A DNA stretch of 50,081 bases from Rhodopseudomonas faecalis (lineage in GTDB: Bacteria > Pseudomonadota > Alphaproteobacteria > Rhizobiales > Xanthobacteraceae): the NCBI RefSeq assembly GCF_003217325.1, contig NZ_QJTI01000028.1, positions 1 through 50,081 of the forward strand, written 5' to 3'. Numbering within the stretch: the stretch's first letter is position 1; each line of letters opens with the position of its first letter. A model generated the notes under the pieces. The model was not told the origin of the DNA. It made no database searches and was given only the letters and a program-made list of their open reading frames with translations. Positions 40,503-49,020 of this stretch are shown here, piece by piece. The position numbers and the translations under genes were made by a program.

Positions 40503-41162
40503 GTGGTCCGCTTCGAAAATGTCGGTCTGCGCTACGGGCTCGGCCCGGAGATCCTGCGCGATCTCAATTTCGAGATTCCGGCGCATTCCTTCCAGTTTCT
40601 CACCGGCCCCTCCGGCGCCGGCAAGACCTCGCTGCTGCGGCTGTTGTTCCTGTCGATGCGGCCGACCCGCGGGCTGATCAATCTGTTCGGCCGCGATGTA
40701 TCGCTGCTCAGCAAGGAAGAAATGGCGACGCTGCGCCAGCGTATCGGCATCGTGCTGCAGGATTTCCGGCTGCTCGACCACATGACCACCTATGAGAATG
40801 TCGCGCTGCCGTTCCGCGTTACCGGACGCGATGAAGCGAGCTATCGCCGCGAGGTGATCGATCTTTTAAAATGGGTCGGGCTCGGCGAGCGCATGGACGC
40901 GCTGCCGCCAGTGCTGTCCGGCGGTGAGAAGCAGCGCGCCGCGATCGCGCGCGCGGTGATCGCCCGGCCGCATCTGTTGCTCGCCGACGAGCCGACCGGC
41001 AATGTCGACCCGACCTTGGGTCGGCGGCTGCTGCGGCTGTTCATCGAGCTGAATAAATCCGGCACCGCGGTGGTGATCGCCACCCACGACATCAACCTGA
41101 TGGACCAGTACGAAGCCCGCCGGCTGGTGCTGCATCAGGGACGGCTGCACGTTTATGAGTAG
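40503..41162 (+). CDS. ftsE: Cell-division ATP-binding protein FtsE
   Basis: The 219-aa ABC ATPase has Walker A GPSGAGKTS (36-44), Q-loop VLQDFRLLD, signature LSGGEKQRAAIARAV, Walker B LLLADEPTGN and the H-loop ATHD. With FtsX it regulates cell-wall hydrolases at the division septum. The start is GTG 40503 with GGAG 6 nt upstream; the ATG two bases earlier is out of frame. It overlaps ftsX by 8 bp. Confidence 0.95.
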   Translation: MVRFENVGLRYGLGPEILRDLNFEIPAHSFQFLTGPSGAGKTSLLRLLFLSMRPTRGLINLFGRDVSLLSKEEMATLRQRIGIVLQDFRLLDHMTTYENVALPFRVTGRDEASYRREVIDLLKWVGLGERMDALPPVLSGGEKQRAAIARAVIARPHLLLADEPTGNVDPTLGRRLLRLFIELNKSGTAVVIATHDINLMDQYEARRLVLHQGRLHVYE

Positions 41163-42126
41163 GATCGACGAGGAGCGCGGCGTTCTGGTCGATCTCGGTC
41201 GCGACCGGCCGCAGGTCGCCCCGCAGGCGCGCAACGTATCGCCGATCGTGCCGCGCGGCTCGATCGCCGGGCGTGCCGTGGTCGCGGTGGTGGCGATCAT
41301 GACGTTCCTGGCGTCGCTGACCTCGGGCGCGGTGCTGTTGATCAGCGCCTCGGCCGCCGAGTGGCAATCGGAAGTGGCGAGCGAGATCACCGTGCAGGTG
41401 CGCGCCGTCAGCGGCCGCGACATCGCGCGCGACGTTGCGGCGGTCGCCGAGGTGATGCGCGCGCAGCCCGGCATTGTCGAAGTGCGGCCATTCACCAAGA
41501 GCGAATCGGAAAAACTATTGGAGCCGTGGCTCGGCGCCGGGCTGTCGCTCGACGATCTGCCGGTGCCGCGGGTGGTGGTGGCGCGGCTGACGCCGGGCAC
41601 GATGCTCGATCTTGCCGGGCTGCGGCAGCGGCTCGCCCAGGTGGCGCCGTCGGCGTCGCTCGATGATCATCGCGCCTGGATCGAGCGGATGCGCTCGATG
41701 ACCGGCGCCACCGTGGTCGCCGGCATCGCGGTGCTCGGCTTGATGATCCTCGCCACCGTGATCTCGGTGTCATTCGCAACGCGCGGCGCGATGGCCGCCA
41801 ACCGGCCGATCGTCGAGGTGCTGCATTTCGTCGGCGCCGGCGATCGCTACATCGCCAGCCATTTCTTGCGGCACTTCCTGCGGCTCGGCCTGCAGGGCGG
41901 GGTGATCGGCTACGGGCTGGCGGTGCTGGTGTTCGGCTTTTCCGAATCGGTCACCGGCTGGTTCTCGGGCACGCCGGTTGGCGACCAGTTCGCGGCGCTG
42001 CTCGGCACCTTCTCGCTGCAACCTTCGGGATATTTGGTGCTGGCAGTGCAGGCGCTGTTGATCGCGGCGGTCACCGGCTGGTCATCGCGGCGCACCCTGT
42101 TCGCCACCTTGCAGGAGATCGATTAA
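41155..42126 (+). CDS. ftsX: Cell-division protein FtsX
   Basis: The 323-aa permease-like partner of FtsE has a cytosolic N-terminus and a first helix (about 40-65, AVVAVVAIMTFLASLTSGAVLL). A periplasmic loop of about 100 residues follows (EITVQVRAVSGRDIARDVAA), and then three helices near the C-terminus (TVVAGIAVLGLMILATVISV, LGLQGGVIGYGLAVLVF, YLVLAVQALLIAAVTG). It transmits ATPase-driven motion to periplasmic peptidoglycan hydrolases. It is coupled to ftsE by an 8-bp overlap. Confidence 0.93.
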   Translation: MSRIDEERGVLVDLGRDRPQVAPQARNVSPIVPRGSIAGRAVVAVVAIMTFLASLTSGAVLLISASAAEWQSEVASEITVQVRAVSGRDIARDVAAVAEVMRAQPGIVEVRPFTKSESEKLLEPWLGAGLSLDDLPVPRVVVARLTPGTMLDLAGLRQRLAQVAPSASLDDHRAWIERMRSMTGATVVAGIAVLGLMILATVISVSFATRGAMAANRPIVEVLHFVGAGDRYIASHFLRHFLRLGLQGGVIGYGLAVLVFGFSESVTGWFSGTPVGDQFAALLGTFSLQPSGYLVLAVQALLIAAVTGWSSRRTLFATLQEID

Positions 42127-42296
42127 GCCGATGCGAGGCCGCGACCCCCCCTTGCTGCGCGCGATCGCTCCCGGCCAGGACAGCCGGGGCTCACATTTGC
42201 CGAAAAACGATCTACTGTGCGGGTTCCGAAAGGAGCGCGAAGGCTGCCGAACCGCTTGGTCGCGGCGCGGTGGTCGCTGTCAGAAGTCTATTTGAG

Positions 42297-43001
42297 ATGT
42301 CTTTGCCCGAACCCCATGCCCAGCGATCGCAGCGCCGCGGCCCGTTCCGCGCCATGGTGGTGGGAGCGCTGGCGGTTGGCTTCGTCGGTCTGGCGCTCGG
42401 CTTTGTCGGCTTTCTGGCGCAGCTGCACGGCACCGAGGTCAAGCCGGCGCGCAATGCCGATGGCATCGTGGTGCTGACCGGCGGCTCGTCGCGGGTCGCC
42501 GATGCCATCGAACTGCTCGCGGCCGGCTTTGGCCAGCGGCTGCTGATCTCGGGCGTGCATCCCACCAATGGCGCGCAGGATATTTCGCGAATCGTGCCGG
42601 ACAGCGACCGTCTGCTGAGCTGCTGCGTCGATCTCGACCATTCGGCGATCAATACCCGCAGCAATGCCGCCGAGGCACGGCGCTGGGTGCATGAGCGCGG
42701 TTTTCGCTCGCTGATCGTGGTCACCTCCAACTACCACATGCCGCGCGCGATCGTGGAAATGGCCTATGCGATGCCGGATGTCGAACTGATCCCGTTCGCG
42801 GTGGTCGGCGACAAATGGCGGGATGAAGCCTGGTGGACCAGTGGCGCGACCTTGCGGCTGCTGCTATCGGAATACGCCAAATATCTTGCTGCCGAAGCAC
42901 GGGTCAGGCTCGCCAGCCTCGGGCTCGATCTGTTCCCGGAAGCTGACATCGCACCGGAGCCGGCCGGACGGCGCAAACCCGCAACCGCCCAGGTTCATTG
43001 A
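42297..43001 (+). CDS. YdcF/DUF218-family protein
   Basis: The 234-aa protein has one N-terminal membrane helix (about 19-42) and a DUF218 domain: DGIVVLTGGSSRVADAIELLAAG, RLLISGVHP, NTRSNAAEARRW and SLIVVTSNYHMPRA. The family (YdcF, SanA, ElyC) includes envelope proteins involved in lipid-carrier or barrier homeostasis. Start 42297 is chosen over 42270 because it gives a short N-tail before the helix. Its stop codon lies inside the 14-bp tandem repeat that leads into plsC. Confidence 0.87.
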   Translation: MSLPEPHAQRSQRRGPFRAMVVGALAVGFVGLALGFVGFLAQLHGTEVKPARNADGIVVLTGGSSRVADAIELLAAGFGQRLLISGVHPTNGAQDISRIVPDSDRLLSCCVDLDHSAINTRSNAAEARRWVHERGFRSLIVVTSNYHMPRAIVEMAYAMPDVELIPFAVVGDKWRDEAWWTSGATLRLLLSEYAKYLAAEARVRLASLGLDLFPEADIAPEPAGRRKPATAQVH

Positions 43002-43062
43002 GCCAAGTTGATTGACCCAAGTTGATTGATCCAGGTTCACTGATCCAGGTTCATTGATCGGA
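42993..43062 (+). repeat. Five tandem 14-bp units between ydcF-like gene and plsC
   Basis: Five head-to-tail units start at 42993, 43007, 43021, 43035 and 43049: GTTCATTGAGCCAA, GTTGATTGACCCAA, GTTGATTGATCCAG, GTTCACTGATCCAG and GTTCATTGATCGGA. Unit 1 contains the stop codon of the upstream gene, and unit 5 ends in the GGA of the plsC ribosome site. Fourteen is not a multiple of three, so copy change would alter spacing only outside the coding frame. Confidence 0.9.
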
Positions 43063-43068
43063 AACTCG

Positions 43069-43863
43069 ATGACGTCGATCTTTCTGCGCTCGCTGGTCTA
43101 CAACGTGCTGTTCTACATCATGTTGGTATTCTGGGTTCTGGTGGGCTTGCCGACCTTCCTGATGCCGCGGGCCGCGATCGTCAACATCGCTAAGTGGTGG
43201 GGGCGCAGCAGCATCTGGCTGCTGCGGGTGGTGTGCAACACCAAGGTCGAGTTCCGCGGCACGGACAAAATCCCGCAAGGACCGCTGATCGTCGCCGCCA
43301 AGCATCAGTCGATGTGGGAAACCTTCGCGCTGCTGCAGTTCTTCGATCAGCCGCTGTACATCCTCAAGCGCGAGCTGATGTGGATTCCGGTGTTCGGCTG
43401 GTATCTGAAAAAGGCTGACATGATCGACGTCAATCGCGGTGCCGGCAGCCGCACGCTGGTCAACATGGCGCGCCGCGCCGGCGAAGAAGTGCGCCGTGGC
43501 CGGCAACTGATCATCTTCCCGGAAGGCACGCGCCGCGCGGTGGGCGCGCCGCCGCATTACAAGACCGGCATCGGCCAGATCTATGCCGATTCCAAAGTGC
43601 CGTGCCTGCCGGTGGCGCTCAATTCCGGGCTGTTCTGGCCGCGCCGTAATTTCATGCGCTATCCCGGCACCATTCTGGTCGAATTCCTCGACGTCATTCC
43701 GGCCGGCATGGATCGTCGCGAGTTCGTGACGCTGCTCGGCAACATGATCGAGAACGCTTCCAACCGACTGATTGAAGAAGGCCAGCGCGAGCAGGCCGAG
43801 CTGTTCGGCCGCGTGCCGACGCCGCTCGCCTATGCCGAGAAAGCGCCGGCCGATCCGGCTTGA
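43069..43863 (+). CDS. plsC: 1-acyl-sn-glycerol-3-phosphate acyltransferase
   Basis: The 264-aa membrane-associated acyltransferase forms phosphatidic acid from lysophosphatidic acid. One or two N-terminal hydrophobic segments (about 12-36) precede the catalytic motif KHQSMWET, which is His-x4-Glu in place of the usual His-x4-Asp. KRELMWIPVFGWYL and the substrate motif IIFPEGTRR follow, then LPVALNSGLFW. ATG 43069 follows GGAAACTCG. The stop is immediately followed by the first base of repeat copy D. Confidence 0.9.
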   Translation: MTSIFLRSLVYNVLFYIMLVFWVLVGLPTFLMPRAAIVNIAKWWGRSSIWLLRVVCNTKVEFRGTDKIPQGPLIVAAKHQSMWETFALLQFFDQPLYILKRELMWIPVFGWYLKKADMIDVNRGAGSRTLVNMARRAGEEVRRGRQLIIFPEGTRRAVGAPPHYKTGIGQIYADSKVPCLPVALNSGLFWPRRNFMRYPGTILVEFLDVIPAGMDRREFVTLLGNMIENASNRLIEEGQREQAELFGRVPTPLAYAEKAPADPA

Positions 43864-44009
43864 TACCAACGGCGATTGATACCAACCTGTCCGCACGTTA
43901 TGGCCGGGCTCGTCCCGGCCATCCACGCCTTTGATCTTGCGGCGATTCCAAGACGTGGATGCCCGCGACAAAGCGCGGGCATGACGGCCATCAGTACGAT
44001 TCGATGGTA
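43864..44009. repeat. Dispersed intergenic repeat, copy D (complete, 146 bp)
   Basis: Terminal motifs are TACCAACGG (43864-43872) and TCGATGGTA (44001-44009). The three internal hairpins are present. The first base follows the plsC stop codon directly, and the last lies 8 bp before the chaC stop, so the element fills the whole convergent spacer and probably supplies its transcription-ending hairpins. Confidence 0.85.
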
Positions 44010-44017
44010 GGAGTAGC

Positions 44018-44665
44018 CTAATCGCGCGGCAGCGGCGATGACGCATCGTCGCGTAGCTGAGCGGCGAGCCGATGCAGATTGGCGTCGCGGCAGCCCTGCG
44101 CTTCCAAAGCCTGCACGGTCGAGAGCACATAGTCGCGATTGGGGCCGGAGATGCCGTGGCCCTGCCGGATCAGATGCAGCTGCTCGGCGACGCTCAAGCG
44201 GCCGGAATATTGTTCATGGCCGCGATCGACCACATAGACCAGCGCGCTGACGCGGCGGCGGGCATCGTCCTGCAGCCACACCGAGCGCATCACTTCGCGA
44301 TAGACATTGGTGACCTGCTCGCGCTCGCGCAGATAGGCGATGGTGGCGGCGCGGTCAGCGGCCGCCACCCGGAACGCAATGCCGCGGCAGGCACCGCCGC
44401 GGTCCAGCCCCAGCACCAGGCCGGGCTTCTCCGGCGTGCCGCGATGCACGAACGAATAGACGCACAGCGCGCGGTGCTCGCCGATCAGCCGCGCCGGCAC
44501 CTGTTCGACAAAGGCAAAGCCTGGCCGCCACATCAGCGAGCCATAGCCGAACACCCACAGATCGCCGTGGGCGTGTTCGGGGCCGGTCGGGTGAAGCGGG
44601 TCTTGGGGCTGCTGGTCGTTCAAAGGATAGCTGCTGCGTCGCTCAAGGCCGATAGTTGCAGCCAT
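44018..44665 (-). CDS. chaC: ChaC-type gamma-glutamylcyclotransferase
   Basis: The 215-aa protein has the substrate loop VFGYGSLMW (38-46) and the catalytic Glu116 in AYLREREQV, with SFVHRGTPEKPGLVLGLD between them. ChaC enzymes cleave glutathione to 5-oxoproline and Cys-Gly in the cytosol. A short proline-rich N-terminus precedes the domain. The thioesterase gene lies 36 bp upstream on the same strand, so the two may be co-transcribed. Confidence 0.9.
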   Translation of the reverse strand: MAATIGLERRSSYPLNDQQPQDPLHPTGPEHAHGDLWVFGYGSLMWRPGFAFVEQVPARLIGEHRALCVYSFVHRGTPEKPGLVLGLDRGGACRGIAFRVAAADRAATIAYLREREQVTNVYREVMRSVWLQDDARRRVSALVYVVDRGHEQYSGRLSVAEQLHLIRQGHGISGPNRDYVLSTVQALEAQGCRDANLHRLAAQLRDDASSPLPRD

Positions 44666-44701
44666 CCGTTAGCACGTGATGGCTGGCCTGTCCCGGCTAT
44701 C

Positions 44702-45535
44702 TCAAGCCTTGAAATAGCCGATCTGATGGGTGGTCGCGAGCAGCCGGCCGCTGGCGGTCCATAGCTCGCCGGTCTGATCGCAATAGCTCTTGTGAAAGAC
44801 GTTGGCGTCGGCGACGCCCAGCACCGCGGTGGCGTTTTCGGCGGCCAGCTCGGCGGCATCGACGTGGAAATAGGTGGTCATCGACACCGTGCCGAACGGC
44901 ACCACTTCGCCGCGCACGTGGAACACCCGGGCGAAGAACGCATCGGCGATTGCTGACAGCGAGATCGCGTCGATCGGGCGCGGCACGGCGTTGCCGATCC
45001 AGACCTTGCTGTGTGCACTGGCCGGCTCAACCAGCGGCGTCCGGCCAAAGCGCGGCGCGCCATCCGTAAAGCGGAATTCAAACTGGTTGATCCACGGCGC
45101 GGCGCCGAAATCGGGCAGCACCTTGGCGTCCTGATAGCGCGTGGTCACCGGCGGCTGCGCGGTTTGATGCGACCAGGTTTCGCGGCGCTGCGCCACCACC
45201 ACCGTCGCAAACGCCGCCACCCCGATCTCGTCCTGGCTGAGCGTGATCGACCAATGCTGCGAGGAGCGGTTGGCCTTGATCAGGTGCAGATCGAGGTCGA
45301 ACGTGCCGGGCGCGACCGGCGCGCAGAAATTCACGGTGAAAGCCAGCGGATCGCCGGCGCGGTCGGGATGTTCCAGCAAGGCGCGCAGCATGGTGGCTGC
45401 GGTGAAGCCGCCGAACGGGCCGATGAAGGCGCGGTAATCGTCGCTCGTTTCGCCGCGCCAGCGACCATCACGCAGCGTAACGCGGGTGGCCTGGTCGAAC
45501 GGATGATCGCCAGCCTTGAGCACCGTATCGTGCAT
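44702..45535 (-). CDS. Acyl-CoA thioesterase, double hotdog
   Basis: The 277-aa protein has the pattern of TesB-like / 4HBT_3 double-hotdog thioesterases. The first half has YRAFIGPFGGFTAATMLRAL and LAFTVNFCAPVAPG; the second half has RPIDAISLSAIADAFFARVF and SMTTYFHVDAAEL, with the end GRLLATTHQIGYFKA. Such enzymes hydrolyse medium-chain acyl-CoA. GGAGACGTCG precedes the ATG. No partner beyond chaC is obvious. Confidence 0.83.
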   Translation of the reverse strand: MHDTVLKAGDHPFDQATRVTLRDGRWRGETSDDYRAFIGPFGGFTAATMLRALLEHPDRAGDPLAFTVNFCAPVAPGTFDLDLHLIKANRSSQHWSITLSQDEIGVAAFATVVVAQRRETWSHQTAQPPVTTRYQDAKVLPDFGAAPWINQFEFRFTDGAPRFGRTPLVEPASAHSKVWIGNAVPRPIDAISLSAIADAFFARVFHVRGEVVPFGTVSMTTYFHVDAAELAAENATAVLGVADANVFHKSYCDQTGELWTASGRLLATTHQIGYFKA

Positions 45536-45557
45536 CGACGTCTCCTCGATGTTTTTC

Positions 45558-45704
45558 TACCAACGGCGATTGCTACCAACCACTCCGTACGTCATGGCCG
45601 GGCTCGTCCCGGCCATCCACGCCTTTTTGATCTTGCAGCGTTCCAAGACGTGGATGCCCGCGACAAGCGCGGGCATGACGAGGCATTGGTGCGGCCCGAT
45701 GGTA
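45558..45704. repeat. Dispersed intergenic repeat, copy E (complete, 147 bp)
   Basis: Terminal motifs are TACCAACGG (45558-45566) and CCGATGGTA (45696-45704), with the GGCCGGG/CCCGGCC and CCCGCG/CGCGGG hairpins inside. It lies between glgP and the thioesterase gene, both on the minus strand, just upstream of the thioesterase. Confidence 0.85.
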
Positions 45705-45771
45705 TTGCTTATCCTCAATTGTTAGCATCGATCCGGGATTAGCCGAACCATTATCTGATGGTCATCATGGC

Positions 45772-45798
45772 AAGGGCGGCCACTAGGGCCGCCCTTTT
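45772..45798 (+). terminator. Strong hairpin with T run, plus-strand oriented
   Basis: AAGGGCGGCC (45772-45781) pairs perfectly with GGCCGCCCTT (45787-45796) around a 5-nt loop, followed by TT to give TTTT on the plus strand. On the minus strand the T run is poor, yet the nearest gene is glgP, whose stop at 45825 faces it. It may end glgP transcripts weakly or terminate an unseen plus-strand RNA. Confidence 0.6.
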
Positions 45799-45824
45799 CG
45801 AGGAACCGATATCTGTCAGGCAGG

Positions 45825-48338
45825 CTAGCGCTGCGCCTGCCGGGCCAGCGTCGGCTGCGACGCCGGGCTGGTCGGCACGTTCCAGATATCCTCGGCATAT
45901 TCGCGGATGGTGCGGTCCGACGAGAACCACGCCATGCGCGCGACATTGAGGATCGCCGCGCGCGTCCAGGCCGGGCTGTTGGACCAGCGCGCGTCGATGC
46001 CGCGCTGGCAATCATAGTAGGACTCGAAATCGGCGCTGACCATGTAGTGATCGAGATGGCGCAGCGCGTGCGAGATCGCGGCGAACCGGCCGGGATCGTC
46101 CCGTGAGAACTCGCCGGTTTCGATCGCGCGGATCGCGCGCGCCAGCCGCGGCGAGCGGGTGATCACGTCGGTAGCGTCCAGCCCCTGCGCGCGCCGCTGC
46201 ACCACTTCGAGCGCATCCATGCCGAAGATCGCGATGTTCTCCGGGCCGACATTGTCGCGGATCTCGATATTGGCACCGTCGAGCGTGCCGATCGTCAGCG
46301 CGCCGTTCAGCGCGAACTTCATGTTGCCGGTGCCGGATGCTTCCATGCCCGCGGTGGAAATCTGCTCGGACAGATCCGCGGCCGGGATGATCACCTCGGC
46401 GAGGCTGACATTGTAGTCCGGGATGAACACCACCTTGAGCCGGCCGACGGTGTCGGGATCGCTGTTGATGGTTTCGGCGACGTCGTTGATCAGCTTGATG
46501 ATCAGCTTGGCGTAGCGATAGCTCGCCGCCGCCTTGCCGGCGAAGATTTTCACGCGCGGCACCCAGTCGCGCTGCGGCTCGTCCTTGATGGCGTGATAGA
46601 GCGCGATCGCTTCCAGCACGTTCAGCAATTGCCGCTTGTATTCGTGGATGCGCTTGATCTGCACGTCGAACAACGCGCTGGCATTGACCTTGATGCCGAG
46701 CCGTTCGCCGATCAGCTTGGCGAGCGCCACCTTGTTGCGGTGTTTGACCTGCCGGAACTGCTGCTGGAACGCGGCGTCGCCGGCATAGTCCTCCATCCGC
46801 ACCAGATAGGTCGGATCATCGAGCACGCCTTCGCCGCAGGTGGCGCGCGCCAGCTCGGTCAGCCCGGGATTGGCGAGCATCAGCCAGCGCCGGAAGGTGA
46901 TGCCGTTGGTCTTGTTGGTGATGCGGCCCGGATAGAGATGATGCAGATCGTGGAACACGGTCTCCTTCATCAGCTCGGAATGCATCGCCGACACGCCGTT
47001 GATGCGATGCGAGCCGATGAACGCCAGATGGCCCATGCGCACGCGCCGGCCGCCCTTTTCGTCGATCACCGACACCGCGGCGCGGAAGTCGATATCGCCG
47101 GGGCAGCGCGCCTCGGCGTGGTTCAGATGCACCTCGTTGATCCGGTAGATGATCTCGAGATGGCGCGGCAGGCTGCGCTCAAACAGTTCGATCGGCCAGG
47201 TCTCGAGCGCTTCCGGCAGCAGCGTGTGGTTGGTGTAGGACAAGGTCGCCTTGGTGATCTCCCAGGCGTCGTCCCACACCATGCCGTGATGATCGATCAA
47301 CAGCCGCATCAGCTCGGCGACGGCGAGGCTGGGATGGGTGTCGTTGAGCTGCACCGCCGCCTTCTTGGCGAGGCTGCGCAACTGGCCTTCCGCGTTGAGA
47401 TGGCGCTGCACCAGATCCTGCAGCGAGGCCGACACGAAGAAATATTCCTGGCGCAGCCGCAATTCGCGGCCCGCCGGGCTTTCGTCATTGGGATAGAGGA
47501 ATTTGCAGATCGCTTCGGCGCGCGCTTCGTGGGCGCTGGCGCCGAGATAGTCGCCGGTGTTGAACACGTCGATGCGCAGCGGGTCCGGCGCGCGCGCCGA
47601 CCACAGCCGCAGCGCGTTGACGTGCTTGCCGCGCCAGCCGACGATCGGCGTGTCATAGGCCACTGCCTGCACGGTCTCGCCGGGATACCAGATCGCGCGC
47701 TCGCGTCCGCGGGCATCGACCGAGTGCTCGACGCTGCCGCCGAAATGCACCTGATAGACCACTTCGGGCCGCTGCAATTCCCAGGGATTGCCGAAGCCGA
47801 GCCACTCGTCGGGATATTCCTGCTGCCAGCCCTGGCTGATGATCTGGCGGAACAGGCCGAAATCGTAGCGGATGCCATAGCCGAATGCCGGGATTTCCAG
47901 CGTCGCCATGCTTTCCATGAAACAGGCGGCCAGCCGGCCGAGGCCGCCATTGCCGAGCGCGGCGTCCGGCTCGCAATTGCGCAGATCGGACAGCCCGACG
48001 CCGAGATCGCCGAGCGCCGCCTCGAACAGCGGCATCAAGCCCATATTGTTGAGCGCGTCGGTGAACAGCCGGCCGATCAGGAATTCCAGCGACAGATAAT
48101 AGACGCGCTTGCGACCGGAGTCGTAGCTCTCCTTCTCGGTCATCAGCCAGCGGTGCACGATGCGGTCGCGCAGCGCCAGTGCCGCCGCCTTGTACCAGTC
48201 GTGCTTGGTGGCTTGGCCGGCGTTCTTACCGATCGCGAGCGTCAATTTGGCGACGATCGCGCTCTTGATCTCCGAAAGCGCCAGCTCATCGAGCGGCGGC
48301 TTCGGCACTTTGAAATCAGGGGAGCTCGAACCAGGCAA
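45825..48338 (-). CDS. glgP: Glycogen phosphorylase
   Basis: The 837-aa GT35 phosphorylase releases glucose-1-phosphate from glycogen or maltodextrin. Motifs include RVYYLSLEFLIGRLF, AALGNGGLGRLAACFMESMA, the active-site block VQLNDTHPSLAVAELMRLL and the PLP-lysine block EASGTGNMKFALNGALTIGT. PLP serves as an acid catalyst through its phosphate. The start is TTG 48338 in the longest frame; no strong ribosome site is seen, so the true N-terminus may differ by a few residues. No other glycogen genes are adjacent. Confidence 0.95.
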   Translation of the reverse strand: MPGSSSPDFKVPKPPLDELALSEIKSAIVAKLTLAIGKNAGQATKHDWYKAAALALRDRIVHRWLMTEKESYDSGRKRVYYLSLEFLIGRLFTDALNNMGLMPLFEAALGDLGVGLSDLRNCEPDAALGNGGLGRLAACFMESMATLEIPAFGYGIRYDFGLFRQIISQGWQQEYPDEWLGFGNPWELQRPEVVYQVHFGGSVEHSVDARGRERAIWYPGETVQAVAYDTPIVGWRGKHVNALRLWSARAPDPLRIDVFNTGDYLGASAHEARAEAICKFLYPNDESPAGRELRLRQEYFFVSASLQDLVQRHLNAEGQLRSLAKKAAVQLNDTHPSLAVAELMRLLIDHHGMVWDDAWEITKATLSYTNHTLLPEALETWPIELFERSLPRHLEIIYRINEVHLNHAEARCPGDIDFRAAVSVIDEKGGRRVRMGHLAFIGSHRINGVSAMHSELMKETVFHDLHHLYPGRITNKTNGITFRRWLMLANPGLTELARATCGEGVLDDPTYLVRMEDYAGDAAFQQQFRQVKHRNKVALAKLIGERLGIKVNASALFDVQIKRIHEYKRQLLNVLEAIALYHAIKDEPQRDWVPRVKIFAGKAAASYRYAKLIIKLINDVAETINSDPDTVGRLKVVFIPDYNVSLAEVIIPAADLSEQISTAGMEASGTGNMKFALNGALTIGTLDGANIEIRDNVGPENIAIFGMDALEVVQRRAQGLDATDVITRSPRLARAIRAIETGEFSRDDPGRFAAISHALRHLDHYMVSADFESYYDCQRGIDARWSNSPAWTRAAILNVARMAWFSSDRTIREYAEDIWNVPTSPASQPTLARQAQR

Positions 48339-48562
48339 AACTGTATCCCGAAGTTGCTCTGAAAATGGTCACATGCAGATTAGGCTGCGGTGGCACCGCT
48401 GACGAGATCATCGTTTGAGCCATCATGCATGGCTTTTGTGCAAGAAAATGTTCACGGGCGCGACAGCTTGTCGGCAGAACAAAGCTAGAACATTGCCGAA
48501 AAACATGGTAGCGGTTCATGAATCCATGGCGCGCCGCCATTGCAGGGGCAAAAACAGCCGAC

Positions 48563-48994
48563 ATGTCCACCATCGCCTTTGATCCATCGGCGCTGACCCG
48601 GATCGCCGATTTTGCTGGAACGCTGACGGAACTGCATCGCACCGGTCGTCATCGCTTGGTCGATGACGACCAGATCGACCGCGCTTTTGACGCGGTGTGC
48701 CGCTCGATCTGGGGCTACACCATCGACGACGTCAGCGACGAGCTGTTTTCCGCCGAGGATCACGCCTGGCTCGACGCGCTTGATGAAGCGCGGGCGCGGA
48801 TCTTTGCCGCCGAGCAGGGTTTTGACCTGATCGACGACGACGGCATGCTGACCGACTGGTGGGGGTTCTGCTGGATGATTTTGGCCGAAAAGCGCGGGCT
48901 GCTGACGCCGGACAACCGCGCGGCGGCGCGCGCCGCGCTGGAAGACCATTATCTTGCGACGCCCCATGTGATCGGCGTGGTGCGGATGCGCTAG
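48563..48994 (+). CDS. Hypothetical acidic protein
   Basis: About 143 aa from ATG 48563 (or 158 aa from ATG 48518). The sequence is acidic and helical: LTRIADFAGTLTELHRTGRH, IDRAFDAVCRSIWGYTIDDV, DWWGFCWMILAEKRGLLTP. No signal peptide, membrane segment or known domain is recognised. Codon use resembles that of its neighbours, and the frame is not a shadow of another gene. It lies divergent from glgP and converges on the DUF2865 gene with 26 bp between. Confidence 0.6.
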   Translation: MSTIAFDPSALTRIADFAGTLTELHRTGRHRLVDDDQIDRAFDAVCRSIWGYTIDDVSDELFSAEDHAWLDALDEARARIFAAEQGFDLIDDDGMLTDWWGFCWMILAEKRGLLTPDNRAAARAALEDHYLATPHVIGVVRMR

Positions 48995-49020
48995 CGTTGC
49001 GCGCGGTACGCAGTCCCGTC

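Noticed and set aside
42993..43062. Tandem 14-bp units considered as a CRISPR array
   Set aside because: The units are contiguous without spacers and too short for CRISPR repeats.
46593..48362. 589-aa plus-strand frame
   Set aside because: Shadow of glgP, whose motifs are complete on the minus strand.
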